Of a stretch of DNA of 64,000 nucleotides, positions 22,015 to 31,853 are shown piece by piece; within the stretch, counting starts at the first letter, position 1, and every line of letters starts with the position of its first letter. The translations under genes were made by a program, and so were the position numbers. Source of the DNA: an uncultured Opitutales bacterium (GTDB lineage Bacteria; Verrucomicrobiota; Verrucomicrobiia; Opitutales; Seribacteraceae); the NCBI GenBank assembly GCA_943787575.1, contig CALSMY010000002.1, forward strand, positions 62,001 to 126,000, read 5' to 3'. Below the pieces are notes generated by a model, which saw only the letters and a program-made list of their open reading frames with translations, was not told the origin of the DNA and ran no database searches.

Positions 22015-23634
22015 CTATTTTTTCTTTTTGCGAGGAGCCATACGCCCGTTAGGCCCGAGCAGAGGAAGTTTTGCAGGCTCCTGCTCGAGGAGATCGGAGG
22101 TAGGAAGTTCCACGATTTCGGGATTGTCCGGACGGTTTAAATTTTCATTGAGCTTTTTGAGGGAGATCGGGTCGGAGGGCACGCCACCTTTGGGCACTTC
22201 CACGCGGGCAACCCAGGCAATCGTGTTGAGAATTAAAGTGCGGTAATCATCAATTGCCCAGTTTCTGTGGTAATGCCCACCGACAAAACCCGCACCTCGG
22301 GCACCTGTTTGAGGATCTCTGCACCAGAGCAGTGCCTGAGGAGTTCCCAGTAATTCTTCCGCCTGACGGTTCCAAAACTTGCTGCTGCCATAGCGTATTA
22401 CATTTTGCTTGGTTGGAGTAGCGGTCGCTAGCGGGTAGCAATGGTTGCAGGATTTATCCAAATTTAGGTTGTAATAAAATTCATCGTAGGCACGGATGGG
22501 CTTTGACAGGCCACGGGAGACAGGATGACCCGCTTTGGGAGTCATCTCTGCGATCCAGCTTGGGTTGACGGAAAATTCATCATCGTAAAATCCACCGATC
22601 CATTGGTTGTAGTATTTTTCGCCCACTTCCTTGGTCGGATGCACCCCATAGTGCATGAACATAATTCCCATGCCCCCTTTGACCTTTTGTTGGAGGAAGG
22701 CGTACTTCTCACCAAACTCTCCGCCTCCATCTGCGTAGATGATGCAGGCATCGACTCCATCAAAGATAGATTCATCCTCTGGCCATCCATACCAATGAAC
22801 CTTGGCCTCAATGGGCAGATCGCTCGCATTGAGGGCATCGGCAAGAAGAATTGATCCAGCCTTGTATTCATGAAATCCATGCCTGTGCTTGGTGTTTCCA
22901 GCGATAAATAATACAGACTTCTTGGTGAGGCTCTCTTTATCCTTCGGAAGTGCATCCCGAATGGCCAAAGCTACGGCATTGGCCAACACATTTGTGCCTT
23001 CTTTGGTGTAATGTACATCGTTATCTGCTCTTTGATAGGAGGAACGATTATCTCCGATAGTCGCAAATAAGTCGTTAAAAGTTACCCCGTTCTTTTCCAT
23101 AACTTCTTTTGCCAATCGGTTGAAGGATTGAGCGGTTTCGATTGAAACCAAAACCTTGGAGGACTTTTCTTTTTTGAGGCAGGGAGGTGTGGTCGATCCG
23201 AAAATCAGACGGGCTCCCGTCTTACGGAGTTTCTTTACAATTCTTTGCAGATTCTGGGCATAGGACTTGGGAGTGGCTTTTTCTTTTTGTTTCCAACCAT
23301 ACCAGTCCCATAGACCAAAATTAAAGTGGATAATATCCCACTTCTTCGAGCCTAACCATTTATCAATTTCCTGATCCCCAAATGCTGACCATTTGCAGTT
23401 GGTAGTTGGACGGTGGACTTGGGCATCGCCCTTGAGAAGGGTTCGAACAGCCGGTGTGTAAGCAATCGATATTGAATCCCCAATGATAAGAACCTGGGGG
23501 AGTTCAGGATTGTGTGCGGGATTGGCAAATGGGTGGACAAACGGATCCTGTTGTTTCTTCGCTCCAACAAGGGGCAGAACAGCAAAAAGTAAGCAGGTGA
23601 ATTTTGTCACCAAGGAGAGACTGTAACGCTTCAT
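22015..23634 (-). CDS. Secreted SGNH esterase - ThuA-like fusion protein
   Basis: 539-residue exported two-domain protein. After a signal peptide (to about residue 25) comes an SGNH/GDSL hydrolase domain (about 45-240): block I GDSISIAY with the nucleophile Ser, FNFGLWDW as the block III region, and the catalytic Asp/His pair in DNDVHYTKEG. From about 245 to 505 follows a ThuA-like domain (LFIAGNTKHRHGFHEY, FMHYGVH, GGHYHRNWAIDDYRTLILN), then a short Pro/Lys-rich tail ending in RKKKK. An esterase that deacylates carbohydrate joined to a ThuA domain points to polysaccharide breakdown outside the cell. It is 34 bases downstream of the TIM-barrel gene on the same strand and is probably co-transcribed with it. 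Confidence 0.85.
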   Translation of the reverse strand: MKRYSLSLVTKFTCLLFAVLPLVGAKKQQDPFVHPFANPAHNPELPQVLIIGDSISIAYTPAVRTLLKGDAQVHRPTTNCKWSAFGDQEIDKWLGSKKWDIIHFNFGLWDWYGWKQKEKATPKSYAQNLQRIVKKLRKTGARLIFGSTTPPCLKKEKSSKVLVSIETAQSFNRLAKEVMEKNGVTFNDLFATIGDNRSSYQRADNDVHYTKEGTNVLANAVALAIRDALPKDKESLTKKSVLFIAGNTKHRHGFHEYKAGSILLADALNASDLPIEAKVHWYGWPEDESIFDGVDACIIYADGGGEFGEKYAFLQQKVKGGMGIMFMHYGVHPTKEVGEKYYNQWIGGFYDDEFSVNPSWIAEMTPKAGHPVSRGLSKPIRAYDEFYYNLNLDKSCNHCYPLATATPTKQNVIRYGSSKFWNRQAEELLGTPQALLWCRDPQTGARGAGFVGGHYHRNWAIDDYRTLILNTIAWVARVEVPKGGVPSDPISLKKLNENLNRPDNPEIVELPTSDLLEQEPAKLPLLGPNGRMAPRKKKK

Positions 23635-23668
23635 GGTTTTTAGGCTCCATAAGAGGAGCAGTAGTCTT

Positions 23669-24673
23669 TTACTTCAGAACCTTGCGGGCCTTGAGGTTAT
23701 TAAGTCGGTGAGTAATGTCGATGATTCCGTCGACTACGGTTCGGTCATAGGTTCGTCCATCGGTGGTATCAACCCCATGCCCTTTAACCAATTTGCGCAA
23801 GGGTTCGAGGGCAGCATCTTGATGATGAAAAAGTTCGATGAAAACATGTTCTAGTTTACCGGTAGATGCACATGCATTTAAGAGAGCGGCAATCCAACCG
23901 TCATCGGTTGAGAGGCAACCCCGGGTGGTTTTTGCAGATGCGTGGAAGATACCCAATGCATCGGCTTTTGCCAGATCCTTAATCACCGCCTCGTTCTCTG
24001 CCATGGAAAGATCGGAGTCTCCACAATGAGCTGCGTCAATCATGACTTTGAAGAATTTTTTTCGTATCTTTTTGTTGATCGCTTTGACCACCTCAGCAGC
24101 TTTGGCGGCATTGGTGAAGTTTTGAAATTCTCCACCCCGTAAGAATTCGAGATGCCATGCCTGCACTGGGCTTTTCTCCAGTCCAGCTTCTTTGTAACAA
24201 CGGGCATGAAGTTTGACTACCTGTTGAACCGCATTGGCATAGGCTTTGCCCTTCAGGGGTTTGCCTGAAAGCCATTCCTCATAAGAAGTGGAGGAGACAT
24301 GTTTAACCCGATATTTCTTAGCCACGGCTAATCCGGAACAGAGCATATCTACCACTGCATCTTCATCCTTGGGATTGATTGGATTTGCCCCGCCCACCAT
24401 CATAATGAGATGGACTTCAAGTTTGAGGGCTTTCATTCCTTTGAATAAATCCTGCAGGTCTTTAGAGTCGGCACCTGGGAAAAGAGGGACTTGAACGCAT
24501 TTGAGTTTAACCGGAGAAGATTTACAAATCGCCCGCATGCCTGAAACCACTTTGAGAATGCCCGACCGAGTGCGTGGAAGTTTTCCGTTGTCATCGGGCA
24601 CAAGGGCTCCAACGAATTTTAAATGGGTGGGAACTACGCCAACGGCGACTTTGGATTTATTCAGAACGGTCAT
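23669..24673 (-). CDS. TIM-barrel sugar isomerase/epimerase-like protein
   Basis: 334-residue soluble protein without a signal peptide. The pattern of alternating strands and helices and the metal-site-like segments (HLIMMVGGANP, WHLEFLRGGEF, FKVMIDAAHCGDSD, VFIELFHHQD) suggest an AP-endonuclease-2/xylose-isomerase-like TIM barrel, as in IolE-type sugar-phosphate isomerases and epimerases. The assignment rests on motif layout, not on a confident family match. It is the first gene of a likely minus-strand operon with the SGNH-ThuA gene, consistent with handling an intracellular sugar intermediate. Confidence 0.6.
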   Translation of the reverse strand: MTVLNKSKVAVGVVPTHLKFVGALVPDDNGKLPRTRSGILKVVSGMRAICKSSPVKLKCVQVPLFPGADSKDLQDLFKGMKALKLEVHLIMMVGGANPINPKDEDAVVDMLCSGLAVAKKYRVKHVSSTSYEEWLSGKPLKGKAYANAVQQVVKLHARCYKEAGLEKSPVQAWHLEFLRGGEFQNFTNAAKAAEVVKAINKKIRKKFFKVMIDAAHCGDSDLSMAENEAVIKDLAKADALGIFHASAKTTRGCLSTDDGWIAALLNACASTGKLEHVFIELFHHQDAALEPLRKLVKGHGVDTTDGRTYDRTVVDGIIDITHRLNNLKARKVLK

Positions 24674-24796
24674 AGTACATTACTTTGGGGTTGAAAAGAG
24701 TGGGCGGTTCAGAAGTTAAAAAATAAGATTCATTGAAAATATTGAAACAGGGGCAAGGATAAAGCGGATCAGTAAAAGGAACAGTTTCACTATTTA

Positions 24797-26437
24797 TTAG
24801 ACACTGGTAGACTCCTCAGGAAGTTTGATTTGGGCGACCTGATAATTCGGATCGTCCGGGAGTACGGCGATATCGACCATGCTTCCAGCCTTTCTCAAAA
24901 GCTCCTGGCAGTTTCGACTGATGTGTTGAACCTTAAGTTTCTTACCTGCACTGAGGTAGCGTTCTCCCAGCTTATGGAGGGCCTCAAGGCCGGAATGGTC
25001 CCAGACGCGGGAGTCCTTCATGTCGACAATTACACAATCAGGATCGTCTGCCGGGTTGAAACCGAGGTTGAAATCGGTGACTGAACCAAAGAACAGAGGG
25101 CCTGATAAATGATAGACTTTGGCTCCATCCTTAAGAGTTTCAGATTCGCGATGAATGTGATGAGCCGATTTCCAAGCAAACCCAAGGGCCGAAACGATGA
25201 CCCCGCTTATTACGGCAAGGGCAAGGTTGTGGGTAACTACTGTTATTCCAGAAACTAAGATGAGAACGAAAGCATCGGTTTTAGGAATTTTTCTTAAAAT
25301 TCGAAAACTCGACCATTCAAAAGTACCAATGACCACCATGAACATAACTCCGGTGAGGGCAGCTAGAGGGATTTTTTCGATCAGAGAACTGGCAAAAAGA
25401 ATAAAGGCGAGTAAGAAAAGACCCGCCGATATGCCTGAAAGCCGACCGCGTCCACCCGAGCGAATATTAATTATGCTCTGCCCAATCATGGCACAACCGC
25501 CCATTCCGCCGAAGAAACCTGTGGCCACATTGGCAACTCCTTGCCCGAGGCATTCCCGGGTGCTGTTGCCCCGGGTCTCGGTGAGCTCGTCAATCAGGGT
25601 AAGAGTCATTAAGGATTCAATTAATCCAACGGCAGCGAGGATGAATGAAAAGGGTGCAATGAAGACCAGGGTGTCCCAATTTAGAGGAATGGAAAAGGAA
25701 ACCAAGCTGGGTAATTCACCTCCGATGGAAGCCATGTCACGAACAACGAGTGTGTCCAAGTCTAGACCAATCACCACTAAACTCACGGTGCCAATAGCTG
25801 CGAGGGAGGATGGAAACTGAGTCGTGATTTTGGGGAGTAAGAAAATAATCGCCATGGTTAGGGCGATCAATCCAATCATGAGTTGAAGATCGTTACCGAC
25901 TAACCAAGCTGAACCAGGAGTGGTTGGGCTTTCAGTAAACATGGGGAACTGGGCCTCGAAAATCACGATGGCTAATCCATTGACAAATCCAAACATCACC
26001 GGCTGGGGAATAAGCCGGACGAACCTGCCCAATTTTAAAACACCGCACCCGATTTGAATGACACCCATGAGAATGACCGCGGCAAATAAGTATTGTGTGC
26101 CCATTTCAGAACCCAGCCCTAGAGCCTCTCCGCGTTCATTACCGAGGAGGACAAGAGATACCATGATTACTGCAAGGGCACCAGTCGCTCCAGAGATCAT
26201 GCCTGGTCTGCCACCCAGAACCGCAGTCAGTAGGCAGACCATAAAAGCGGCATATAATCCGATCAGTGGAGAAACCCCTGCAATAATGGCAAAGGCCACG
26301 GCTTCCGGGACCAGAGCAAGGGCAACAGTTAGACCGGATAGAAGATCGTCTTTGGCTTGGATACGATTTCCGAATTTTCGAAAGATTATTTGAAACACGA
26401 TGATATAGACTTGAGGATTAAAAAAAGAACGGATCAA
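24797..26437 (-). CDS. SulP family anion transporter with STAS domain
   Basis: 546-residue inner-membrane anion transporter of the SulP family (sulfate, bicarbonate or other anions). The N-terminal signature DLLSGLTVALALVPEAVAFAI and ten or more hydrophobic helices (about 30-420) include the conserved GGMGGCAMIGQSIINIRSGGRGR loop. A C-terminal cytoplasmic STAS domain (about 435-535) ends the protein (DCVIVDMKDSRVWDHSGLEAL). No sulfate-assimilation or carbonic-anhydrase gene is adjacent, so the anion cannot be chosen; in a marine bacterium bicarbonate or sulfate/sodium symport is plausible. It is a single transcription unit, divergent from the MYG1-like gene. Confidence 0.92.
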   Translation of the reverse strand: MIRSFFNPQVYIIVFQIIFRKFGNRIQAKDDLLSGLTVALALVPEAVAFAIIAGVSPLIGLYAAFMVCLLTAVLGGRPGMISGATGALAVIMVSLVLLGNERGEALGLGSEMGTQYLFAAVILMGVIQIGCGVLKLGRFVRLIPQPVMFGFVNGLAIVIFEAQFPMFTESPTTPGSAWLVGNDLQLMIGLIALTMAIIFLLPKITTQFPSSLAAIGTVSLVVIGLDLDTLVVRDMASIGGELPSLVSFSIPLNWDTLVFIAPFSFILAAVGLIESLMTLTLIDELTETRGNSTRECLGQGVANVATGFFGGMGGCAMIGQSIINIRSGGRGRLSGISAGLFLLAFILFASSLIEKIPLAALTGVMFMVVIGTFEWSSFRILRKIPKTDAFVLILVSGITVVTHNLALAVISGVIVSALGFAWKSAHHIHRESETLKDGAKVYHLSGPLFFGSVTDFNLGFNPADDPDCVIVDMKDSRVWDHSGLEALHKLGERYLSAGKKLKVQHISRNCQELLRKAGSMVDIAVLPDDPNYQVAQIKLPEESTSV

Positions 26438-26637
26438 GAGGGTGTAAAAATACCTGCTTTGGACATCTCATAAAGATAACCGGGCCAAGAAGTTTTACAT
26501 CCACCTATTGTGCACGCTCAAAACGGCACAAAGAATGACCATAAACCAAACTGGCTTTTGCAACAAGGACATCTTGCTCGATGATTTCCTAAAAAGTTCG
26601 ACTTCGTGCGGGATACAACCAACTTCTTTGGACAATT

Positions 26638-27498
26638 ATGATCAAAAAAATAATTACCCATCCTGGAGGGGCTCATAAAGACGAGTTTCTAGCCTGCTGT
26701 GTACTCCTGGCAAATGATTCAGTTTCCATCCTTCGTCAGGAAGCTACTGACCAGGAGTTGAGGGATCCACAAGTTGTGGTGGTTGATGTCGGCCATCGCC
26801 ATGAACCGCAGTTAAATAATTTTGATCATCATCAATTTCCTCGAGATGCCGAGCCCACCTGCTCGCTCTCTTTGGTTCTTAGTAAATTGGGCATTTATGA
26901 AGATGCCCGTTCCTTCTGCCCATGGCTAGAAGTTGCGGAGTGGTTTGATTGTCGCGGCCCTAACGATACCGCCGACTGGTTGGGGTTGGACCGTGAAGTT
27001 GTGGGAAAATTAAATTCCCCAATCGATATCACCATCCTCCAGGGATTTGCCAAACAGACGGAGCATAATCCAGGTGAACCAATTTGGGAGGTTATGCAGA
27101 TGATAGGCAAGGAGCTGGTTGAATATATAACCGGATTACGGGGGCGAATTGACGAGGTCTCCAAGATCGAAGAGGTTTGGAAGCTCAAGCATGGTGATGA
27201 GGAATTTAAGGTAATTTTTGCCCCGCGAACCGATCCATCGATCGAAGAAGTATCTGGGGCATTGGGTTGGCGGGTCAAAGAACTTGGGCTCGAGGATGAG
27301 GTTTATGTCATCGTCTATCCTGATGGACGCGGCCAAGGTTATGGAATGAAAAGATTTAATGATCGGGAGGAAATCGATTTTTCAAGAATCGAAAAAGAGT
27401 CAGATGTACGATTTGCTCATGCCCGTGGATTTATTGCCAAGGTGGAAGCCGTTGGGATTGATCGTTTGAAAGAATTAATTATGAAATCCATCGTGTAG
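26638..27498 (+). CDS. MYG1-like (UPF0160) metal-dependent hydrolase
   Basis: 286-residue soluble protein of the MYG1/UPF0160 family, related to the DHH phosphoesterase superfamily; eukaryotic MYG1 is a 3'-5' RNA exonuclease. Family hallmarks are the N-terminal THPGGAHKDEFLACCVL, VVVDVG followed by LNNFDHHQFP, and a C-terminal HARGFIAKVEAVG segment. The His and Asp clusters are the expected metal ligands. No export signal is present. The bacterial role is not established. It is followed after 13 bases by the FG-GAP gene on the same strand; the two may share a transcript though their functions look unrelated. Confidence 0.8.
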   Translation: MIKKIITHPGGAHKDEFLACCVLLANDSVSILRQEATDQELRDPQVVVVDVGHRHEPQLNNFDHHQFPRDAEPTCSLSLVLSKLGIYEDARSFCPWLEVAEWFDCRGPNDTADWLGLDREVVGKLNSPIDITILQGFAKQTEHNPGEPIWEVMQMIGKELVEYITGLRGRIDEVSKIEEVWKLKHGDEEFKVIFAPRTDPSIEEVSGALGWRVKELGLEDEVYVIVYPDGRGQGYGMKRFNDREEIDFSRIEKESDVRFAHARGFIAKVEAVGIDRLKELIMKSIV

Positions 27499-27511
27499 AA
27501 AAATTGAACCG

Positions 27512-28693
27512 ATGAAGTCTGCAAGCTTAGGGATCTTTTTTTTCTTCCTTGTTTTTAAGACTTGGGGAACGGAGGATTTGAATTTCGAATTATTTGAAGT
27601 CCATGAAAATTTTGCTGAAGCCTGTGCGGTGGGTGATCTCAATAAGGACGGCCAACTCGATGTGGTGTCGGGCAAATGGTATTATTTGAGCCCGAAGTGG
27701 GAACCTGTGGTTTTTCGTGAGTTAAATAGTTTTGGGAAGGATTATTTGCAGGATAATGGAGATCATTTGTTCGATATCGACGGGGATGGGTGGATTGATA
27801 TTGTGTCTGGGCAGTTTACAGAGCGAGAAGTTTTATGGTTTAAAAACCCAGGAGGCTGGCCTTCTGTAGGAGAAGCTTTGTGGGAAAGAAATATCCTTAC
27901 TGATTCCGGTTCCAAAAGAAATGAAATCTCCTTTTTTCGCGATATGAATGGAGATGGTTACCCAGATTATATTGGAAATAGTTGGGTGGCAGACGAGTCT
28001 ATGAGAGTGAGTCTTTTCACGAAGAACGCAGAAGGGGAGGCCGTTATTCACTCTCAAACAATTTATCCAAAGGGCAATGGACACGGCCAAGGCTTTGGCG
28101 ATTTAAACGGAGATGGCCTGGAGGATATTATCTTTATGTACGGATGGTACCAACGCCCATCAGGTAATCCTTTTGAGAAACATTGGAAATTGAGGAAGGA
28201 TTTTACATTACCTCGCGCAAGTTGCCCGATTATAGTACGCGATTTAAACGAGGACGGCAGGCAAGATCTTTTGTGGGGGGATGGGCACGATTATGGATTG
28301 TATTGGTACGAACAATTGGAACCTGAAAAAGATGGGACAACTCGTTGGAAGCATCATTTAATAGACGATACGATCAGTCAGTTTCATGCCATTACCATGG
28401 GCGATCTTGATCGAGACGGCAGGGAGGAGATAATAACTGGAAAACGATATTTCGCACACAGTGGTAGGGATAAAGGTGCTAATGATCCAATTGTGCTCGT
28501 TCGTTATGTCCATCAACTCTCTGGTGATGGATCGGTCAAGTTCGACCGACAAATTATCCATCAGGGCAAGGCGGGAACCGGTCTGCAGATCTGTTTAGCG
28601 GATTTGGATAAGAATGGTTGGCCGGATTTAGTGGTGTCTGGAAAAAGCGGACTTCATATGTTGTTCAACCAGGGGCATCAAAAGAAACCTTGA
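27512..28693 (+). CDS. Secreted FG-GAP/VCBS repeat beta-propeller protein
   Basis: 393-residue exported protein with a signal peptide (residues 1-20) and about seven FG-GAP/VCBS-type repeats, each centred on a calcium-binding D-x-(N/D)-x-DG-x-x-D loop: DLNKDGQLDVV, DIDGDGWIDIV, DMNGDGYPDYI, DLNGDGLEDII, DLNEDGRQDLL, DLDRDGREEII and DLDKNGWPDLV. This predicts a seven-bladed calcium-stabilised propeller. No catalytic domain is attached, so a binding or structural role outside the cytoplasm is likely. Similar proteins are abundant in Verrucomicrobiota and Planctomycetota. It ends 7 bases before the convergent ABC-F gene. Confidence 0.85.
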   Translation: MKSASLGIFFFFLVFKTWGTEDLNFELFEVHENFAEACAVGDLNKDGQLDVVSGKWYYLSPKWEPVVFRELNSFGKDYLQDNGDHLFDIDGDGWIDIVSGQFTEREVLWFKNPGGWPSVGEALWERNILTDSGSKRNEISFFRDMNGDGYPDYIGNSWVADESMRVSLFTKNAEGEAVIHSQTIYPKGNGHGQGFGDLNGDGLEDIIFMYGWYQRPSGNPFEKHWKLRKDFTLPRASCPIIVRDLNEDGRQDLLWGDGHDYGLYWYEQLEPEKDGTTRWKHHLIDDTISQFHAITMGDLDRDGREEIITGKRYFAHSGRDKGANDPIVLVRYVHQLSGDGSVKFDRQIIHQGKAGTGLQICLADLDKNGWPDLVVSGKSGLHMLFNQGHQKKP

Positions 28694-28700
28694 AGTTTAA

Positions 28701-30641
28701 TCATTCGGAAGTGTCCAATGCCACGAGTTTTTCCGCCTCGATTTCCCACTCGTATGTACGCTGTTCAAGCCTGCGTGCAATACTTGCTGCCTGGCTATTG
28801 AGTTCCTTGGCTTTTTCGGGATCATCGTAAATACCTGCTCCCGAAAGTTGTTCATTGAGTGTCGCCTGTTCCTCTTCGAGCGAAATAATTTCGTTCTCTA
28901 ATTTACGGACATGATCCTGAAGCTTTCCGCGCTTGGCTTTCTTTAATTCTCTTTCGGCGGAGCGGAGGCGTCTTTTCTCCTTTGCACTCATAGATTTTTC
29001 GCCGCTCTTGATGGCTTTGCTTTGCTCAGGACGGGAATCTTTTAGACCCTCAACAAGTCCAGACTGTGCACTGGCAGCACCAGATTTCCAAAGGTAATAA
29101 TCATAGCCACCTGCATAATTAGTAATTTTACCAGCTTCGATACGGATAGTTCGCTGGCCAAGTTTTCGAATAAAATGCAAATCATGGCTGACAAAAATCA
29201 AAGTGCCCTCGTAATCTTTTAAGGCATGAACCACTGCGTCTATACTGGCCATATCCAAGTGGGTGGTGGGTTCGTCCAAAAGGAGGAGGTTTGGAGGGGC
29301 GAGCAAGAGTTTAACCAAGGCAAGCCTGCTTTTTTCTCCTCCGCTCAATACCTTGACCGGTTTAAAGACATCATCCCCCCGGAAGAGAAAGGCTCCCAGA
29401 AGGGTGCGTGCATCCTGTTCAGACACTCCACTTGCTAATTGCAATGCTTCATCGACCACAGTTCGGCTTAGGTCGAGCGTTTCGACCCGTTGTTGAGAAA
29501 AGTAACCGGCAGATACATTGTGTCCGAGTTCGCGCTTTCCTGCCTCGATGGGCACAAGATCCGCCAGGATTTTTAGAAGGGTGGACTTACCCGCTCCATT
29601 TGGTCCGACTAAAGATATGCGCTCTTGTTTTTCTACTTCTAGGGATAAGTTACTGTAGACTAAATGATCCCCGTAAGCTTGGCGTACATTAGATAGATTA
29701 ACCACCCGTTGCCCGCTTCTTGGAGGCTGCGGGAATCTAAAAGAAATTGTCGCCTCGTTATTCTCTGGCGGCTCGATCCGCTCCATCTTTTCAAGAAGTT
29801 TGATTCGAGCTTGGGCCTGGGAGGCTTTGGATGCCTTGGCACGGAACCGACGAATAAAGTCTTCATGGTGTGCAATTTCTCGTTGTTGGTTCTGATACTC
29901 TGCCAAATGTTGGGCCTGGCGTTCTTTTTTGAGGTTTAAGTAGGTCTCGTAATTCCCTTGGTAACGTTGAATCTTTCGGTTCCCAATTTCAAGAATTCCC
30001 GTACATATGGCGTTGAGAAAAGAACGGTCGTGGGAGATGACAAGTAAAGAGCCGGAGAATTTTTGTAATTGCGACTGAAACCAGCCGAGTGTTTCTAAAT
30101 CTAAGTGATTGGTTGGCTCGTCCAGCATAAGAAGGTCGGGTTCCATGACTAATAAACGGGCGAGGTGAGCCCGCATGATCCACCCGCCACTGAGTGTTTT
30201 TGCCGGCTTGTGGAAATCGTCCTGGTGAAAAGCGAGGCCAGCCAGGATTTTTTTGGCCCTGGCTTCGACCTTGTATCCGTCGAGTTCAGCAAACCGTTCG
30301 AGTGCATCTGCCCGTTGGGGGCTTTCCGGATCCGGGAAATTACGTAGGTCAGCTAGGGAAGCAGCCATTTCGTCGGAGGTGGCGGTGGCAAGTTCCAGCA
30401 CCGACTCTTCACCTGCAGGTGCACTTTCTTGTGGGAGATAGCCAATACGAATGCCTCGTTCCCATTCAATGATTCCCTCATCTTCCTGGTTTTTCCCAAG
30501 AAGGATGGAAAATAGGGTGGTCTTTCCCGCTCCGTTTGGTCCGACCAATCCCATTCTTTCACCACGGGCCAAACGCAAGGAAACTTCCCGAAATAGGACC
30601 TTGGGTCCGTAGCGTTTACTAATATTTGAAAGAATGAGCAT
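28701..30641 (-). CDS. ABC-F family ATPase (YheS/Uup-like)
   Basis: 646-residue soluble protein with two ABC ATPase domains and no membrane segments, the ABC-F layout of ribosome-associated translation factors. Domain 1 has Walker A GPNGAGKTTL (about 36-45), signature LSGGW and Walker [15 protein letters not shown] charged interdomain linker (about 240-290, KKERQAQHLAEYQNQQ) corresponds to the P-site tRNA interaction motif. Domain 2 has GPNGAGKSTL, LSGGEKSRL and LLLLDEPTTHLDM. A C-terminal coiled coil (about 550-640, rich in K/E/R) resembles that of YheS and Uup. This is one of two ABC-F genes in the window. It is divergent from the heme A synthase gene. Confidence 0.92.
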   Translation of the reverse strand: MLILSNISKRYGPKVLFREVSLRLARGERMGLVGPNGAGKTTLFSILLGKNQEDEGIIEWERGIRIGYLPQESAPAGEESVLELATATSDEMAASLADLRNFPDPESPQRADALERFAELDGYKVEARAKKILAGLAFHQDDFHKPAKTLSGGWIMRAHLARLLVMEPDLLMLDEPTNHLDLETLGWFQSQLQKFSGSLLVISHDRSFLNAICTGILEIGNRKIQRYQGNYETYLNLKKERQAQHLAEYQNQQREIAHHEDFIRRFRAKASKASQAQARIKLLEKMERIEPPENNEATISFRFPQPPRSGQRVVNLSNVRQAYGDHLVYSNLSLEVEKQERISLVGPNGAGKSTLLKILADLVPIEAGKRELGHNVSAGYFSQQRVETLDLSRTVVDEALQLASGVSEQDARTLLGAFLFRGDDVFKPVKVLSGGEKSRLALVKLLLAPPNLLLLDEPTTHLDMASIDAVVHALKDYEGTLIFVSHDLHFIRKLGQRTIRIEAGKITNYAGGYDYYLWKSGAASAQSGLVEGLKDSRPEQSKAIKSGEKSMSAKEKRRLRSAERELKKAKRGKLQDHVRKLENEIISLEEEQATLNEQLSGAGIYDDPEKAKELNSQAASIARRLEQRTYEWEIEAEKLVALDTSE

Positions 30642-30773
30642 GGGTTCGAAAAGGGGAACAGGTTTGCACCAATCCGAAATTTAGCAAAGGAATTTGACGA
30701 TTTCTAAAGATTTGAGTGTTTCAATGCTTCAAAAGTTTTGCCGGTTAAGCCGGGATGATTAGGATGGATTCTT

Positions 30774-31853
30774 ATGACCGTTAAACCTTCCGTGGAATCG
30801 CATGTGAACTCCTCATCTACCTTTGATGGTAGAGTGTGGTGGTTGCGTGGGGTATGTTTAAGCGTGATGATCATTCTTGTGGTTGGTGGGATTACCCGTT
30901 TGACCGGGTCTGGGCTTTCCATGGTCGATTGGCGCCCGGTCTCTGGAATTTTGCCCCCTATCGGAGAGGCAGCATGGGCGATGGAGTTTGCCCAGTACAA
31001 AGAGTCTCCCCAGTACAAACTCGTCAACCAAGGGATGTCGCTTGGGGAGTTTCAGTATATCTTCTTTTGGGAATATTTACACCGCGTGCTTGGCCGCATC
31101 GTAGGACTGGTCTGCCTGATTCCTTACCTTTGGTTTCTGTTTTGTGGAAAGCTCGATCGTGGATTGAAGTTAAAGGGAGCATTGCTCATTTTTCTAGTTT
31201 GTGCTCAGGGTTTTATGGGTTGGTATATGGTCAAGAGCGGATTGGTGAAAGACCCGGAGGTCAGCCATTTTAGATTGGCCGCACACTTAAGCCTCGCCTT
31301 CGCTATTTTTGGATTGGCTTGGTGGGCTTCGCTCGGATTATCTCATCGAGCAGAAACGGGTAGGGTTACCCCTCCACCATGCTACCGAAACTGGGCCGTT
31401 ATATTACTTGCTGTTTTGTGCCTGCAAATTATCTACGGTGCTTTTACCTCCGGGATGAAAGCCGGATATGGATTTAATACTTATCCCCTGATGGGGGGTG
31501 AACTAATGCCACAAGCTCTCTTTTCAGCAAGTCCATACTGGACGAATTTTGTCTCAGACAAATTTACTGTGCAATTCATTCATCGCTGGCTGGGTACCTG
31601 CCTCGCTTTGGGCACTCTTTTCTTTTGTTGGTATACCATAAAGTCGGAAAAGATTAATCTCTTCGTGTCCCTATGGACCAAGCGCTTGTCTGGATTGATC
31701 GTAATTCAATTCGTCCTAGGAGTTTGCACACTTTTGTGGATTAAAGACTATCCAGTAATCCTTCCATCCATCCACCAATTCATGGCTTTGCTCCTTTTTG
31801 CTTCCCTGCTCGCATTGATACATCAATGTGGCGAGACAAGGATCAAGGAATGA
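30774..31853 (+). CDS. ctaA: Heme A synthase CtaA/COX15
   Basis: 359-residue membrane protein that converts heme O to heme A for aa3-type cytochrome oxidases. About eight hydrophobic helices are visible. Characteristic segments are GGITRLTGSGLSMVDWRP and EFQYIFFWEYLHRVLGR at the first half and the symmetric FIHRWLG and IHQFMALLLF in the second. The conserved histidines in HRVLGR, RLAAHLSL, IHRWLG and IHQFM are the likely heme ligands. The long first loop and GTG-like periplasmic arrangement match the type 2 (alphaproteobacterial/mitochondrial) form. Its TGA stop overlaps the next ATG (ATGA), so the kinase gene downstream is translationally coupled although functionally unrelated. The start is ATG 30774. 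Confidence 0.93.
   Translation: MTVKPSVESHVNSSSTFDGRVWWLRGVCLSVMIILVVGGITRLTGSGLSMVDWRPVSGILPPIGEAAWAMEFAQYKESPQYKLVNQGMSLGEFQYIFFWEYLHRVLGRIVGLVCLIPYLWFLFCGKLDRGLKLKGALLIFLVCAQGFMGWYMVKSGLVKDPEVSHFRLAAHLSLAFAIFGLAWWASLGLSHRAETGRVTPPPCYRNWAVILLAVLCLQIIYGAFTSGMKAGYGFNTYPLMGGELMPQALFSASPYWTNFVSDKFTVQFIHRWLGTCLALGTLFFCWYTIKSEKINLFVSLWTKRLSGLIVIQFVLGVCTLLWIKDYPVILPSIHQFMALLLFASLLALIHQCGETRIKE

Noticed and set aside
25197-25820. 207-residue open frame antisense to the SulP gene
   Set aside because: Composition is Thr/Arg/Pro-rich, as expected from reading hydrophobic transmembrane codons backwards; the SulP gene on the other strand has clear family motifs over the whole span.
30737-30752. Small CCGG...CCGG hairpin between the ABC-F and ctaA genes
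   Set aside because: The stem is only four base pairs and no T run follows.
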